A stretch of DNA of 64,000 nucleotides from NCBI GenBank assembly GCA_964017235.1, contig OZ024936.1, forward strand, positions 34,246,040 through 34,310,039, read 5' to 3'. Of the stretch, positions 9,901 through 20,649 are shown in pieces. The translations under genes and the position numbers were made by a program. The number at the start of each line of letters is the position of its first letter. Positions within the stretch are counted from its first letter, which is position 1. The stretch is from Sabellastarte sp. h YS-2021 (lineage: Eukaryota; Annelida; Polychaeta; Sabellida; Sabellidae). The notes below the pieces were generated by a model. The model was not told the DNA's origin. It saw only the letters and a list, made by a program, of their open reading frames with translations, and made no database searches.

Positions 9901-12900
9901 GAGCTCTAGCGAAGCTCGCTCTTGTAGGAATCCCCTTTTTTCATTTTTTCTCTGAACTTTCATGAACTGTGGCAGAGCATGATGAGTATCTGTCTGTTCA
10001 CTGAAGTTAAGCGGCAGTGAGCTATGTTAGTACTGGGATGGGTGACTGCTTTGGTGTACCACTTGTGTCTCTGGTGGCTTTGCGGCTCGCGCTAGTCAGA
10101 CCAAAGCCTCTGTTGACCTTTTTTACGTGTAAAGTTTGGGAGCCAATTATTGTGGAAATTGTGGCTGCCTGTTGAAACTATTCAATATTTGTTTGAAAAC
10201 CTTTGTGAGTGAACCATTTATGTCTGGTTTACTCGTAAATAAACCTTTCAGTCATAAAGTCAGTTGCAGCTTATCTTTATGGTACCAAGACATATCTTTG
10301 TTTTGTTACAACTAATGTATACTTTTCTGTAAAAATGAGCTCATTTATCATGTTCCATGAAAAATATTGGTTAAACAAGTCTGCTGATTAATGTTTTCTG
10401 TCCTGTAGGAGTGTTCAGGGCTTAATACAGAGACTTCTGTTTAAGAATTGTAGCAGTTGGGGAGGAGATAAGGTCAAGCTTATTGGTCTTATGACTGATC
10501 TTTTCACTAGGGATAAATCATGTTTTGTCAGTTTTCTCACCTTTCAACAGTCCCCCGAGTTATAAATTGGCTAGATCTTGGAATAAGTCATGAAAGTGGA
10601 ATAGTGGTGCAATCTTCAATGTTCATCTTCACAAACATTTTACTCTGATTTTCCTCAAAATCTAATTAATTCTGCACCATAATACAGACTGTAATTGTCA
10701 GAATTTCATTAATATTCCAAATTGGCCAAATAAGTCATGCATACAGATATCACTTCATTCATACAAATGAACACATTATATCAAGCATCTGCAAAGGTAA
10801 TCACTACAGACTAGAGTTTTGACATTGTTATGTTATTCAAAAGAAATACATTTACTTTTTAATTACTGATTTCTTTGTTTAGGTTTTTTGATCCCTAGTA
10901 CCTATATACCAGACCATGCCATTGCGATGGGAATAGATCACACCAGAGCAGCCATTCTGCTGAGCATCATTGGAGCAATGAATGCTGTGTTCAAATGGAT
11001 TTTTGGTATGCTTAATAAAATGGCCCTCTGAAAAAAAGAATGAGGCTTAGTTTTTTGTCTCACTGCTGCTGCCAGATTATGATCTTCCTTAAATATCTCA
11101 TTCTTTGTTATATGTATTAACGTTACAGGTCAAAGGTCAAATTTGGTATTTTATGTCCTGTTCTCGGCATTGTCACTTGTGGGATTTAAACCACACAGAG
11201 GTGACAGCCTGTGATTAGATGCCAAACTTGCTAACCACTAGGCCACTGAGGACCTATTAACATTACAGTATCAAGGTTAAAAAGTGCTGGGACTTCACAT
11301 TTTCTCAAAAACAATTTATTATAACTCAAAAAATTTGGCTTAAAACCTTTAAAGGCAAATGACAAGGTCACTCATAATTTTCAGATATAATTAAGTTATC
11401 ATTAAGTTAAATGTGAACACTTCTTTGTTAACTCAAGACTATTGACAGTTCACAATTTTGTTGGTTTTGGGTTCTGCATCTATTTTAGTTGTATCTAACA
11501 TGCCATAATATCAAAGCTCCAGCTTTATTAATAGATGAGTACAGACTTCTCCTAATAATTGTTTTTTTTCTATTCCACAATTTCAAGCTTATTAGATTAT
11601 TAAAGCATTAGTTATAGATTATAATCCAGAAACATAATTTAGCAATTCAGCTATTTTATTGAGTAAGTTCTTCAACTACTTTTTTATGTTTGTTGATTTC
11701 TCTCCCTATATAGCTAACTCCAGAGAAGGTTTATCTGCTAGTTTGTTATTCTTGTTATATTTCCCATTGAAAGTCAGAGATATACTAGTTTCACATCTGT
11801 TGCACCACCACCACCGCCATCGTTTTCACTTGTATGCATGGTAACTAAAAAACACTTTCGCAGATTCATTCAAACTTGACACACGTGTATTTGGGTCAGG
11901 AGAGGAACCCAATAATAAAGAAGTAATGGCCAAATCAAGGTCAGAAATTTGATCTTTGGCCACTTAATGCCCTCTAAATCAAAAACTATGTGACTCATCT
12001 TACCCATGTTTTACCTGGGGAACACATGAATATATTCTTTTTACATATGTCAAAAATTAAGACTTTATGCTGAGATTAAAATTCTGTTTGAGGCCCATAA
12101 AGACCCTACTCAGATTTTTCAGACATTTTTCACATATTTTGTCCTGCTATCTGGAAATGGTAATTCTGATGATTCTCTAAATGTACTAGGTGTAACTTTT
12201 ACATGTAATCTTTCTCTTTTGAAATTTGAAGTCTATGGCTTTAATTTTAAGGTCACTTTAGGTCTCTAAAATGCCCATGGACACCCAATTTATGGAGTTT
12301 TGGCAACTTTTAAGCCCTATAGCTCAAAAATTATGTGGTTCATTCACCTAAAATCTCATCTGGGAGTATATTACTATGTTCCTTTAACAGGTAATAAAAT
12401 TAGGGATTTAAGTTGACATTTAACCTGTGTATGAGGCCTCTCACCTGTGTATGAGGCCCATCTCACCAATGGGCTTTTTTCTGCATTTTTCATAATATTT
12501 TTCCTTGTAACTTAAAAATGGCTCATCTGACCAGACTCAAACTGTAGGGGATATAAATTCTACATGTGATCTTTGTTTAAAAATTGAGCTGTGTAGTTTT
12601 AATTTTAAGGTAAATTTTATGTTATTAAAATGGTCACAGGGACCAATTTTATGACTTTTTCCCCATTTTAAGCCATAACTTTCACACTATGTCCAACTAA
12701 TCAAACTAGCATCTTATCTGATAATATGGTATATTAATATGTTTTTTTCTCTATATGTCAAAAATCAAGGCTTTAAGTTGACATTTAACCTGTGTATGAT
12801 ACTCGTAAAGACCCCACCCAAAATATTTTTTCTGTGGTCAAAGTGTTTTACGGATTTATGTACAGATGGGTAATATTGAAGAACCTTCAGGAACCTTTTA

Positions 12901-15900
12901 TCTGGACATTTGTATCTTTTGCCATATCTTCCACAATGAATTAAACAAGAGGGTCAGAAATGCTCCAAAAGGCGGGTTATTGCAGACAGCAATAAGGTTA
13001 GCAACTGCTGTAATTAAATTTAGAAACAAGGAAAGAAATGTTAGGTCACCCAGTTAAGGTAAATGTGTTAGACGTGCTAAGAAATGTAAAACTTGTAATC
13101 TAGGTTACGTTATTGTATCTATGCTATACTAAATATGGGACTGAATCTAATGTAAGTGTAGAGCATTAATGTACCATAATATAATATTGCATGGCACCTA
13201 ATCACAAAAGATAATTTATCAAAGTAAGACATAGTATTACCATATCTACAGGATTGATGTATGTGTTACGGTCACGGGCAAGCACGGTAGCAATTACCGG
13301 TTGTCTTTAAGTTGTAACAGAAAAAAAAGCAAAAAGCTTAACTTAACAAATTTATTTAGCGATTAACAATAATGATTACAGTCAACTGGTATGCCCTTAA
13401 CCAAACACACTAATACAATAATAAGATCTAGCTGACCTGACCACAGAGATTATGAGTTAAGTTTATCCGCCGTATCCAGCAATCTGTTCCGTAATCCGTC
13501 CTGTAGTATATTCTGTGGTCTATCCAATGTCCTATGGTCTGTCCTGTGATCTGTCCAATGTTCACTCACACACGGATATCTATATCTTGTGACCTGTCTC
13601 ACACTCAACAACACAAAAGGTTCTTGTCCTGCTATTCTTTATATATCCAGTCACACAGAATGTCTGTCTGGAGATATTTAGAGAGTTAACACAACTGTAC
13701 TGTCTGCTTCAAGATGTGGACAATGTCCAAAATGCAGTAAATTCACTCTCTGTTATATGAATGTACAATATCCAAAATATCCAAAGTACAATAAATCTGT
13801 CCAGATGATGTATCCAGTTCACTCCAGTAAAAGTTCACAGCAACACAAGTTATATTATATTCCAAAACACAATAGCTCTCCTTATAGCCAGCGAATACAA
13901 AGTTCACTTGTGGTCAGATGTACATTCCTTATATACATTCGCAGATTTCTCTGGAATTGTACAGAACCAACTCAAAAAGGCTTGAGCCATCTAGGCCAAA
14001 GGAGGAAGTTCTAGAAACTACTGGCAATTGGGTTTCCCCAAATCTAACATAACCACTGAGGGGGGGATTTCCCCCAGTCTGTGAACAGATCAATAAACAC
14101 TAAAACACAAAAGTCAACAACTCCCTTACTTTAAATGTCAACACACAAAAAGAACCAACAACACAATTATCTTTTATGACAATGTATAAACACAAAGCTC
14201 AAACTAAACAATGCACTAATATAGTGCCTAATATATGTAATATACAATGTACTAATATAGTGTCCAATATATGTAACAGTATGGTAGATGTTTGCAGAAG
14301 AAGGTGGTGATAGTGGTCATGAACATACCAAAATATGTTCATAATTTTTAGAGAACAGACAGAATCACACCAATTTTGAAAGCAACTTAGCTATGATGGT
14401 GGTCTATCTCCCTGTCAAGTTTGAATTCCATTAGACAAAGCGTTTTCGAGTTAGAGTCAGGAAGCAGAAATGTTGATGGACAGACAAACAGACAAAATAC
14501 GGACAAACGAACAAACGGAATTACACCAAATTCGAACGCAACTTAGCTATGATGGTGATCTATCTTTCTGTCAAGTTTGCATTTGATTGGACAAAGCATT
14601 TTTTACTTAGAGTCCAGAAACGAAAATGTTGACGGACAGACAAATGGACAAAAACGGACAAACGAATGGACAGAATTACACCAATTTCGAAAGCAACCTA
14701 GCTATGATTGTGATCTATTTCCCTGTCAAGTTTGAATTCGATCGGACAAAGCATTTTCGAAACTAAAAAAAACTAAAAAAATCTGCTTCCTGCTAATGTC
14801 AAACTAGGCGGTAATAAAGTGGTATATGCCTGATATAATTAACTCTGGGTCAATTGTATTTCGACTGGCAACATATTTCTCAGTCTCATCAGAGGCTATG
14901 AGGTATCTAGGCCTTATTCTTGTACCTGAAGTACTTTTTGGGATCCTGTGGTGCATCCCCGGGTTCTACCCGGTTCAGACCCGGTTCTGCACCTGTAAAC
15001 CTGTTGATAGGGTGGTTTTGGAGGTTGTGTCCAGGCATGAAGGCCCATGTTATTATCAACTTTGTGGCTTATGTGTTTTGCTATAAAAGTCTGTTGTAAC
15101 TACAATATTGTCTGCATATCAAAAGATGTAGCGTAAAAACTCTTTGCCTTGCCCTTAAAGCGTTTTCGAGTTAGAGTCTGGAAACCAAAATGTTGATGGA
15201 CAGACAGACTGACAGACAGACGTCTGACACATCAATCTAATAGGTGGGTTGGTTACATGCAATCTGCCTGAAAAGGAGGACCAGAGTAGCTGGGATGACC
15301 ACTGTGAAGAACCTTATAAACCAAAATTGCAGTTTTGAAGATGCAGCAAAATTTGTCTTGCAACCAATGGAGTTGTTTGAGAATTGGAGATGCCCGGAAG
15401 TATCTATTACAGTTTATGACAATCTCAGTGAGTGTGTTTTGAATAGACTGCAGTTTGTACATGTTGAAACTGGACAGACTTCTGAAAAGAGAGTTGCAGT
15501 AGTCAGACATTTGCTGCCAGAATAGCAGCCTCATCTGTCAGATATTGTCTGACCCACCTGTGATCATGCATTTGAGTGAAGCAAGTCTTACAAATATTGC
15601 AGACATGATCATCTTTTTCTGTGGAAAATTTTATCTCTGTAGTTAAATTTAAGGTCACCTTTAGGTCTAAAAGAATGGTCACAATGACCAACTCTATGCA
15701 CTTTTTGTCACTTTAAGACCTGTCCCTTGCAAACTATATTGGCTCACCCACCTTATATCTTTCCTGAGAATATATTGTTTTTACATGTGCCAAAATCAAG
15801 GCTTTAAGTAGACATTTGAACTGAGTACGAGGTACATAAAGACCCACCCAAGGACTGTTTTTTAATAAATTTTCACATATTTTGCATTGTAAATTCAAAA

Positions 15901-18877
15901 TGATAAGTCTATTTAACATCAGACTCTACCAGATATAACTTCTGCTCTGATTTAATATCTAATCACAGTGTTTTATGATATTTCATCTCCACTAATATAT
16001 TGAAGGTGTACAATCCCTACAAATCTGCTATTTTAGAAAGTAAATCATTTAAATACTTTGCGAAAGAGAGTCAATATTATCATTATGAGAAAATTGAAAT
16101 GATTAATAATAATTGAGAATCACACAAAATGGGTGCCACAAAATACACCCAATGAATGCCTGGGGCATGAGAGATGGCCTGTCTGGTGATATGTTGGCAT
16201 CGAGTCAGCGCAATCTAGTTCTAAAATTTGTTTTATAGTATCCAGATCTGTCTGTCTTTCTTTGCAATGCCTCTAACTCACTTACTATTAAAACATTTTC
16301 TCTCTATCTGGATGAGAGATACTTCTACAATTGTTTGCATATGGTACTATATTGGCTCCATGTCTCTATGTCTTGCTTATATTGATTTGGGTTATTTTTT
16401 TTAATTTTCAGTACATTTTACTGAAAATTTCAGCTTATTTAGGCTATTGACTGTTTCTTGAAGAAAATTGTCTCATACAGTGTCTTTTTCACTTATTTAT
16501 ACCCTGAATATCAAATGTCAAAGCAATCCTTCATACTGAAAATTATGGCCCTGGATCTTGATTTTTTTCATGGATAGTTTAAATATATAGTATTTTCAGT
16601 CTTATGATGGAAATTGGCATCATAACCCACAGAAGCAGTAAAAATTAGCAAATGTAGAATGATTATGGTTCCTCATGAGTATATTATAAGTATATGATCT
16701 TTCCAAAACAACATTTCTCCACAATGTTACTTAAAATTAAGTAAAGCAAGAAAAAAAAGGATGTCATTTTTCTATTTTTAGTTCATTTCAGTGAAGATAA
16801 TACTTCCATTTTTAGCCCTGCAAAATTACTAAATTTTGTAGTGTCATGAAGTGGTTTTTGTACTTTTGTGGTAATTATTAAATCAGAATACTTGTACGAA
16901 GTGATTCCATTGTTGTGAAGTATGTATCTCCTGTTTAAACTTACACTATGAAACTGATAAGGTTTACAAATTATGATCACAATATAGCAATTATAGCAAA
17001 AATCACATATTTTGCCAATTCTTTCTGACTCCTTTTTCAAATAAGACTAGTTGTAACAGCCCCTTGATTTATAAATAATGTAATAATAACCTGCACAAAA
17101 GTGGGACTGGGATATGAATGATAGATTATATGGTTTGTTTTACCCAGGCTGGTTGGCTGACAGATCATGGTGTGATCCAGTCATCATGTACAGTGTCTGT
17201 CTTCTTGTGGCTGGACTTGCAACAATTAGCTTTCCTTTTTTGAACAGCTACCCTCTGCTGTGTTGTTACAGTATGATCATGGGAATATATACTGGTATTG
17301 CTTCAACTTTTTTATTTAATAAATAATATTTCTTTGTTACAAATTTACAGTTGCACATCAGTTATGCATGAACAATGGAGAGTATCTCATGCACAGGCTT
17401 CAGTTGGTCTATGTATCATATCCTGGGCAATTCTATTGACTAATGGTTATGCAAATTAATAAATTAATTAAGCTATTAATCAGTTTATTATTTCAATCAT
17501 CAATCTAATGGGAAAAATATAAATCCTATATACATAATTATACAGAATACAGGATAAACGTTTTCAAAGAATGTTCCACAAAAAATACAAATTAAATTTT
17601 ACAAAACTAAAAATTCTTACTTTGTAGTGACTCAAACCTATCCTTGTCAAACCTACAATTTTTCTGTCAATGTGGTATACTTTTATGTAAAACTTAAACT
17701 ATTGTTTTGGAAACTAATACAAATAAAATATCTCTGGATGAACAATGTATGTCTAAGATTGTATTGCTATTTTCATCAAAATATTTTTGGTTATTTCCAG
17801 GCAATGCTGGGATTTCATGTCAGATCATTGCTGCAGACTTGGTTGGGCTGAATAGACTGTCTGAATCACTGGGGTTACTTCTGTGTCTTGGCGGTGCAAT
17901 GACTTTCTTGGGAATCCCGTTTGCAGGTAAATAATGGTTTATTTTTAAATCCATATATACATAGCTCAACCGCTTTCAGTGGACCTCTCATCTGAGTTGA
18001 ATCCTCTTAGAGGACCATTTCCACAATCTGTTCCTTTAACAAGAGTTCATGGTTAAGTAAAACTATTCTATTCTCTCAATGTTCAACTAATGCCCCAATT
18101 CCATTTACATAAGTAATCATAAGGCTTAGCCAATTTTGAAGTTAGGGCCAGCCACAAGTGACCCTGGAGAAGGAGCAACAGAAAAACTATGCCCTTCCAA
18201 CTAGGAAGAAATATCAGGCGAAGTTTGGCCAATTGTTATGAGTAGTTGGGAAGATTATTAGTAGTGCCTTGTAATTTTAGTCCCGACCACCGTGACGGGC
18301 GAATCTTAACAGCCACCTAGAAGTGGCTCTCACTAATCCTTTTTGTGAATACAGCCCCAGTCTTTGTATGGCTGTTTGTGATGGGCATATTTCAGCTTAT
18401 CACATTATTCCTTATAGTTATACTGGATCTAAACAAATCCACTCTGTGGGTATGAATCCATGTATATGCCTGCATGTGGAAAACACCAGAAGACTGTCCA
18501 TAAATAACCCAGTTAAAATGGATATAAAAAGCAGAAGTTTGATCTTTGACACAATTAAAACTGAAGACATTTACCCGGTCCTAATCATGTTCAAAACAGT
18601 CATTGTTTATTTTCAATAAATTGTAATACTATATGTCAACTTACCATTTCACATTTTTATTAACATACCTTACTGGCTGACATATTCTTTTACTGTTGCA
18701 GGTTTCTTGTATGATATATCTGGATCTTATGCCTACAGTTTTTATACTTTTGGAACATTGGTTACTGTTGGTGGTGTGATCACACTTCCACTGCGACACT
18801 TTGCAAGATGTATATCTAGAAAACCTTCAAATGATCAATCTGCAGAAAATGAAAATATAATCCTAAAGCCAAGTTGA
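6667..18877 (+). CDS. SLC16 family (monocarboxylate transporter-like) membrane transporter, 7 coding exons, complete
   Basis: Coding exons are 6667-6943, 8287-8430, 9258-9713, 10883-11005, 17148-17294, 17801-17926 and 18702-18877. They give 1449 nt, 482 residues plus TGA, a normal SLC16 length. Every intron is GT-AG and phase 1, splitting a glycine (or once a cysteine) codon. PDGGYGW at residues 34-40 is the family's TM1 signature and YFDSRLSLANG (158-168) its TM5 signature. A charged cytosolic loop at about 217-262 separates two six-helix halves, as in other major-facilitator proteins. The family moves lactate, ketone bodies, aromatic amino acids or other small solutes across the plasma membrane. 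In TM8, by my alignment, the Asp and Arg needed for proton-lactate transport in MCT1 are Asn326 and Lys330, which argues against a classical lactate carrier. The substrate is unknown. A splice acceptor (TTTAG, ending 6657) just upstream of the ATG suggests a noncoding 5' exon. Confidence 0.9.
7486..7655 (+). mobile_element. 5'-truncated tRNA-derived SINE (family beta)
   Basis: Matches the 3' half of the SINE at 6248-6570 from GTTGATAAATGGTCATCC to the (AAT)n tail, with scattered differences. The tRNA-like head is missing. It lies in intron 1 of the SLC16-like gene. Confidence 0.75.
7945..8140 (+). repeat. Old dispersed repeat, copy 2
   Basis: Partner of 4855-5105, in the same orientation; class unknown. 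It lies in intron 1 of the SLC16-like gene, about 150 bp before exon 2. Confidence 0.4.
8287..8430 (+). CDS. SLC16-like gene, coding exon 2
   Basis: Encodes residues 93-141 (starting GPVLGAISAKIGY), covering the end of TM2, TM3 and the start of TM4. The acceptor is CAACAG and the donor GTATGT; both ends are phase 1. Confidence 0.88.
9258..9713 (+). CDS. SLC16-like gene, coding exon 3 (largest)
   Basis: Encodes residues 141-293: the GLGLGLVYLSS helix, the YFDSRLSLANG signature, TM5-TM6, the long charged central loop and the start of TM7. The acceptor is ACTAG and the donor GTAAGT. The second 5S-derived element (9895-10095) lies just downstream in the intron. Confidence 0.9.
9895..10095 (+). 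mobile_element. 5S-rRNA-derived element with inverted termini, copy 2
   Basis: The termini AGCGTGAGC and GCTCGCGCT are inverted copies. The interior carries a 5S-like block (about 9985-10055) with GAAGTTAAGCGGC and AGTACTGGGATGGGTGAC. It has the same layout as 5566-6060 but no nested SINE. About 200 bp, in intron 3 of the SLC16-like gene. Confidence 0.6.
10883..11005 (+). CDS. SLC16-like gene, coding exon 4
   Basis: Encodes residues 293-334: the extracellular PSTYIPDHA segment after TM7, then LLSIIGAMNAVFKWIFG of TM8 with Asn326 and Lys330. The acceptor is TTTAG and the donor GTATGC; both ends are phase 1. Confidence 0.88.
11124..11255 (-). mobile_element. tRNA-derived SINE (family gamma)
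   Basis: The minus strand reads GGCCTAGTGGTTAGCAAG (A-box region), TTTGGCATCTAATCACAGGC and a B-box-like GTGGTTTAAATCCCAC. The tail is decayed. It lies in intron 4 of the SLC16-like gene. Confidence 0.65.
11880..12860. repeat. Tandem repeat, unit about 365 bp, first block
   Basis: Recurrent words mark successive units: TTAAGGTCACTTTAGG-like near 12250 and 12605, AAGCC--ATA near 12310 and 12675, TTTAAGTTGACATTTAACCTG near 12407 and 12772, and AAAGACCC near 12100 and 12815. A further unit of the same family lies at 15640-15990, separated by a nest of other elements. It is noncoding, within intron 4. Confidence 0.6.
13264..14278. mobile_element. Solo LTR of a retroelement (1015 bp) with 5-bp target-site duplication
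   Basis: The sequence starts TGTTAC and ends GTAACA, the short inverted TG...CA ends of an LTR. The 5-bp direct repeat GTATG flanks it at 13259-13263 and 14279-14283. No internal retroelement coding region is present, so this is a solo LTR left by recombination between two LTRs, probably of the Gypsy/Ty3 group (family inferred from length and ends only). It is a fossil of moderate age, inserted in the tandem-repeat region of SLC16-like intron 4. Confidence 0.75.
14330..14765 (+). repeat. Tandem repeat, unit about 165-170 bp, about 2.5 units
   Basis: Each unit contains GCAACTTAGCTATGATGGTG, CTGTCAAGTTTG, GACAAAGC-TTTT, AGAAATGTTGA-GGACAGAC and runs of ACGGACAAACG. A detached piece (AAAGCGTTTTCGAGTTAGAG to ACAGACAGACG) lies at 15155-15225. 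It resembles the terminal repeats of non-autonomous elements common in marine invertebrates (from memory). Confidence 0.6.
14766..15154. other. Unexplained insertion between two pieces of the 165-bp tandem repeat
   Basis: This sequence separates the main array from its detached final piece. It has no recognisable coding content. It contains a CCCGGGTTCTACCCGGTTC segment (14958-14976) with short internal complementarity. Confidence 0.3.
15253..15534 (-). pseudogene. LINE reverse-transcriptase fragment (CR1/L2-like C-terminal part)
   Basis: The minus strand encodes 93 residues with the well-known post-RT motif of non-LTR retrotransposons: DYCNSLF-SL, KLQSIQN, CNRYFRASPILKQLHWL, F-CIFKTA-LVYK-LHSG-PSY. 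This is the C-terminal (thumb/connection) end of a CR1- or L2-clade LINE. Palm motifs and the endonuclease are absent, so it is a short truncated relic. It lies in intron 4 of the SLC16-like gene, beside tandem repeats. Confidence 0.75.
15640..15990. repeat. Detached unit of the 365-bp tandem repeat
   Basis: Shares TTAAGGTCACCTTTAGGTCT, ATGGTCACAATGACCAA, CAAGGCTTTAAGTAGACATTT and AAAGACCCACCCAA with the block at 11880-12860. The solo LTR, another array and the LINE piece now lie between them. Confidence 0.55.
15991..17147. other. Intronic sequence without recognised elements
   Basis: AT-rich remainder of intron 4. I see no exon, RNA gene or clear repeat. It ends with the pyrimidine-rich TTTGTTTTACCCAG acceptor of exon 5. 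Confidence 0.5.
17148..17294 (+). CDS. SLC16-like gene, coding exon 5
   Basis: Encodes residues 334-383: WLADRSWCDP, the cytosolic turn after TM8, then TM9 and the start of TM10. The donor is GTATTG, a weaker consensus; both ends are phase 1. Confidence 0.85.
17801..17926 (+). CDS. SLC16-like gene, coding exon 6
   Basis: Encodes residues 383-425, including DLVGLNRLSESLGLLLCLGG. The D-VG---L--A/S-G motif before TM11 is characteristic of SLC16. The acceptor is TTTCCAG and the donor GTAAAT. Confidence 0.9.
18702..18877 (+). CDS. SLC16-like gene, coding exon 7 and stop
   Basis: Encodes residues 425-482. GFLYDISGSYAYSF is the family motif G-L-D-TG-Y--SF entering TM12, followed by a short cytosolic tail rich in Ser and Asn and a TGA at 18875-18877. 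The tail is short compared with MCT1, as in several orphan SLC16 members. Confidence 0.9.
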
Positions 18878-19429
18878 TGATACAAACAACAGTTATACCA
18901 ATTTTCAGTATCAGGGAATATTATAATTATGTTGCACGTGACAATGCTATAGCCAATGGAAAAACAGGGGGTATTTATGAAATATATATGATCATATTCA
19001 TCTTCACAACTAAAACTTCACAACTCACAACTATTGTTAAATAAACCTATGTCATTCCTAAAATATGTTTATAATTGTTTATATTTTGTTCAACAAGATG
19101 GAGATTGGTACTCTCTCAAGTGCAGAGTTTTGAGTTACCTTCATCACATCCTTCATATCATAATCTTGGTTTCACAATTTACTTTAAGCACTTTTCTGCC
19201 TGTTCTTTGTGGTTAATACCCCAGGTCTAAAGCAATAATAATATGTCTACCCCTGACAGGGTGGCCGTGAGAAACCCTGATAACTTGTACAGTACTCGCG
19301 AGACTCATATGCCATAATTTTCCTTTGGATAAATCATATGGCTACATTTTTGTGTCACCAGCTGGTGGCTGGGTGGCATAGGGATTGCTTTGTCGTCTCT
19401 TCTGTGGTGTCAGTGTCTTCAATGTCTGT

Positions 19430-19926
19430 CATCATCATACTTTGTTTCCTAACAGTAACTCAGAAATAGCTTCACAGATTAAATTCAGTTTTGGCATGTG
19501 GATGTAACTGGCCCTCAAGGTGTGAGATGACCTTACCTTCCCAGTAGTAACATAAATAAGTTTAAGTTTTTTTTTCATTTCTGGACAGTATCTCAAAAAT
19601 GAGTTAACAGATTCACTTCAAATTTGGCATGTGGTTGCATTAAAGTGACCTTAAACTCCCAGTAATAACCAAATCATATTCACTTTAAGTTTGGCAATTC
19701 TTGAACAGTATTTCAAATACTGTGCAATTTATGCATGTTTAATTTGTAGATGTAACAAACCTTGAACAGAACCTGCATGAAAAGATTACCTTAAACTCCC
19801 TAACAGCTGCAAACTAAGATTGAGTTTAAGGTTGATACAATTTTTTGGTGTATGGAAGATATTTGATGTGGTAATTGAGATTTTTTCAATTGATATTCAA
19901 CATGTACACATACCTAGCCCAAAGAA
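19430..19926. repeat. Satellite-like tandem repeat, unit about 145-150 bp, left part
   Basis: Units share TTCACAGATT-AATTCA, TTTGGCATGTGGATGTAAC and AGGTG-GACCTTAAACTCCCAGTA. The same family resumes at 25980-26930 on the far side of DIRS element A, including a matching AACATGTACACATA-CTAG word (19903 and 26865). Element A therefore interrupts or separates this array. Confidence 0.6.
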
Positions 19927-20194
19927 AAATGGAAAATTTAATAGTAAATTAAATTTTTATAAGTTAATACCTTACCTAGTTTACAGATGCATTTGTCCGG
20001 CGCCCTGCCGGTCTCGCCAAATGTTAGAAAAAAAAGGTTCTAAGCTGGGCTCTGGCCGGGACCGGTTGTGTCCTGTTCACTCGCAAGGTGGCTGTGTAGC
20101 CTCCCTGCCGGTGTACTCTTCCTCTTTTTGTTGCCTACCTTAGTAAGTCCCCTTTTTGGCTTAGAATAGCGGGGAAGGTAGGGTGGGAATCCCC

Positions 20195-20290
20195 GTCCAC
20201 TAGGTAAGGTATTAACTTATAAAAATTTAATTTACCCTATTAAATTTTCCATTTTATTGTGTTAATACATCTTACCTAGTGGACAGATGC
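20195..20290 (-). repeat. Internal complementary region of DIRS element A
   Basis: The first half is the complement of the element's left end (GTCCACTAGGTAAGGTATTA onward). The second half is the complement of its right end (TTTTATTG-GTTAATACAT then CTTACCTAGTGGACAGATGC). Joining both end complements at one internal site is the family's known device for completing a circular DNA intermediate. Confidence 0.85.
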
Positions 20291-20409
20291 AGAATAACTA
20301 CCCAGTGGATGGAGGGTAGCCAAATAAGGAGGATTCCTAAGAACTCTAGGTAATAACAGGGTGGATCTGGAAGTGGTTAAATAAACCAGCCTATAGGAAA
20401 ACACCCTTG

Positions 20410-20429
20410 CCCCCCCCCCCCCCCCCCCC
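20410..20429. repeat. Poly-C tract (20 C) in DIRS element A
   Basis: A homopolymer between the internal complementary region and the recombinase region. Elements B (27730-27741) and C (35888-35895) have a C tract preceded by TTG and followed by T's at the equivalent place. On the element's sense strand this reads as an A-rich to G-rich purine run. Confidence 0.85.
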
Positions 20430-20649
20430 TTTTCTTTATAAGGTGTTTGTACCAACTCGATCCGAGTGTACAGGAAGACAGAGAGGGGATGAGTTCATAA
20501 ACCTAGTAGAGGAAAAAGAACAGGAACTGAAGAAGAATTACCCTAACCACCCCTGGAACCACTTAAGATCATGGCAATCCAGGGGAAAATTTTTTTTTAT
20601 ATATATATATACACTATATATAGCTACCTATATACAGACTGAGCTACTA

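Noticed and set aside
14826-15086. 86-codon frame in SLC16-like intron 4
   Set aside because: No recognisable motif and no plausible splice sites; it lies in an unexplained insertion between repeats.
15244-15525. 93-codon plus-strand frame over the LINE fragment
   Set aside because: The minus-strand frame carries clear reverse-transcriptase motifs; the plus-strand frame is its shadow.
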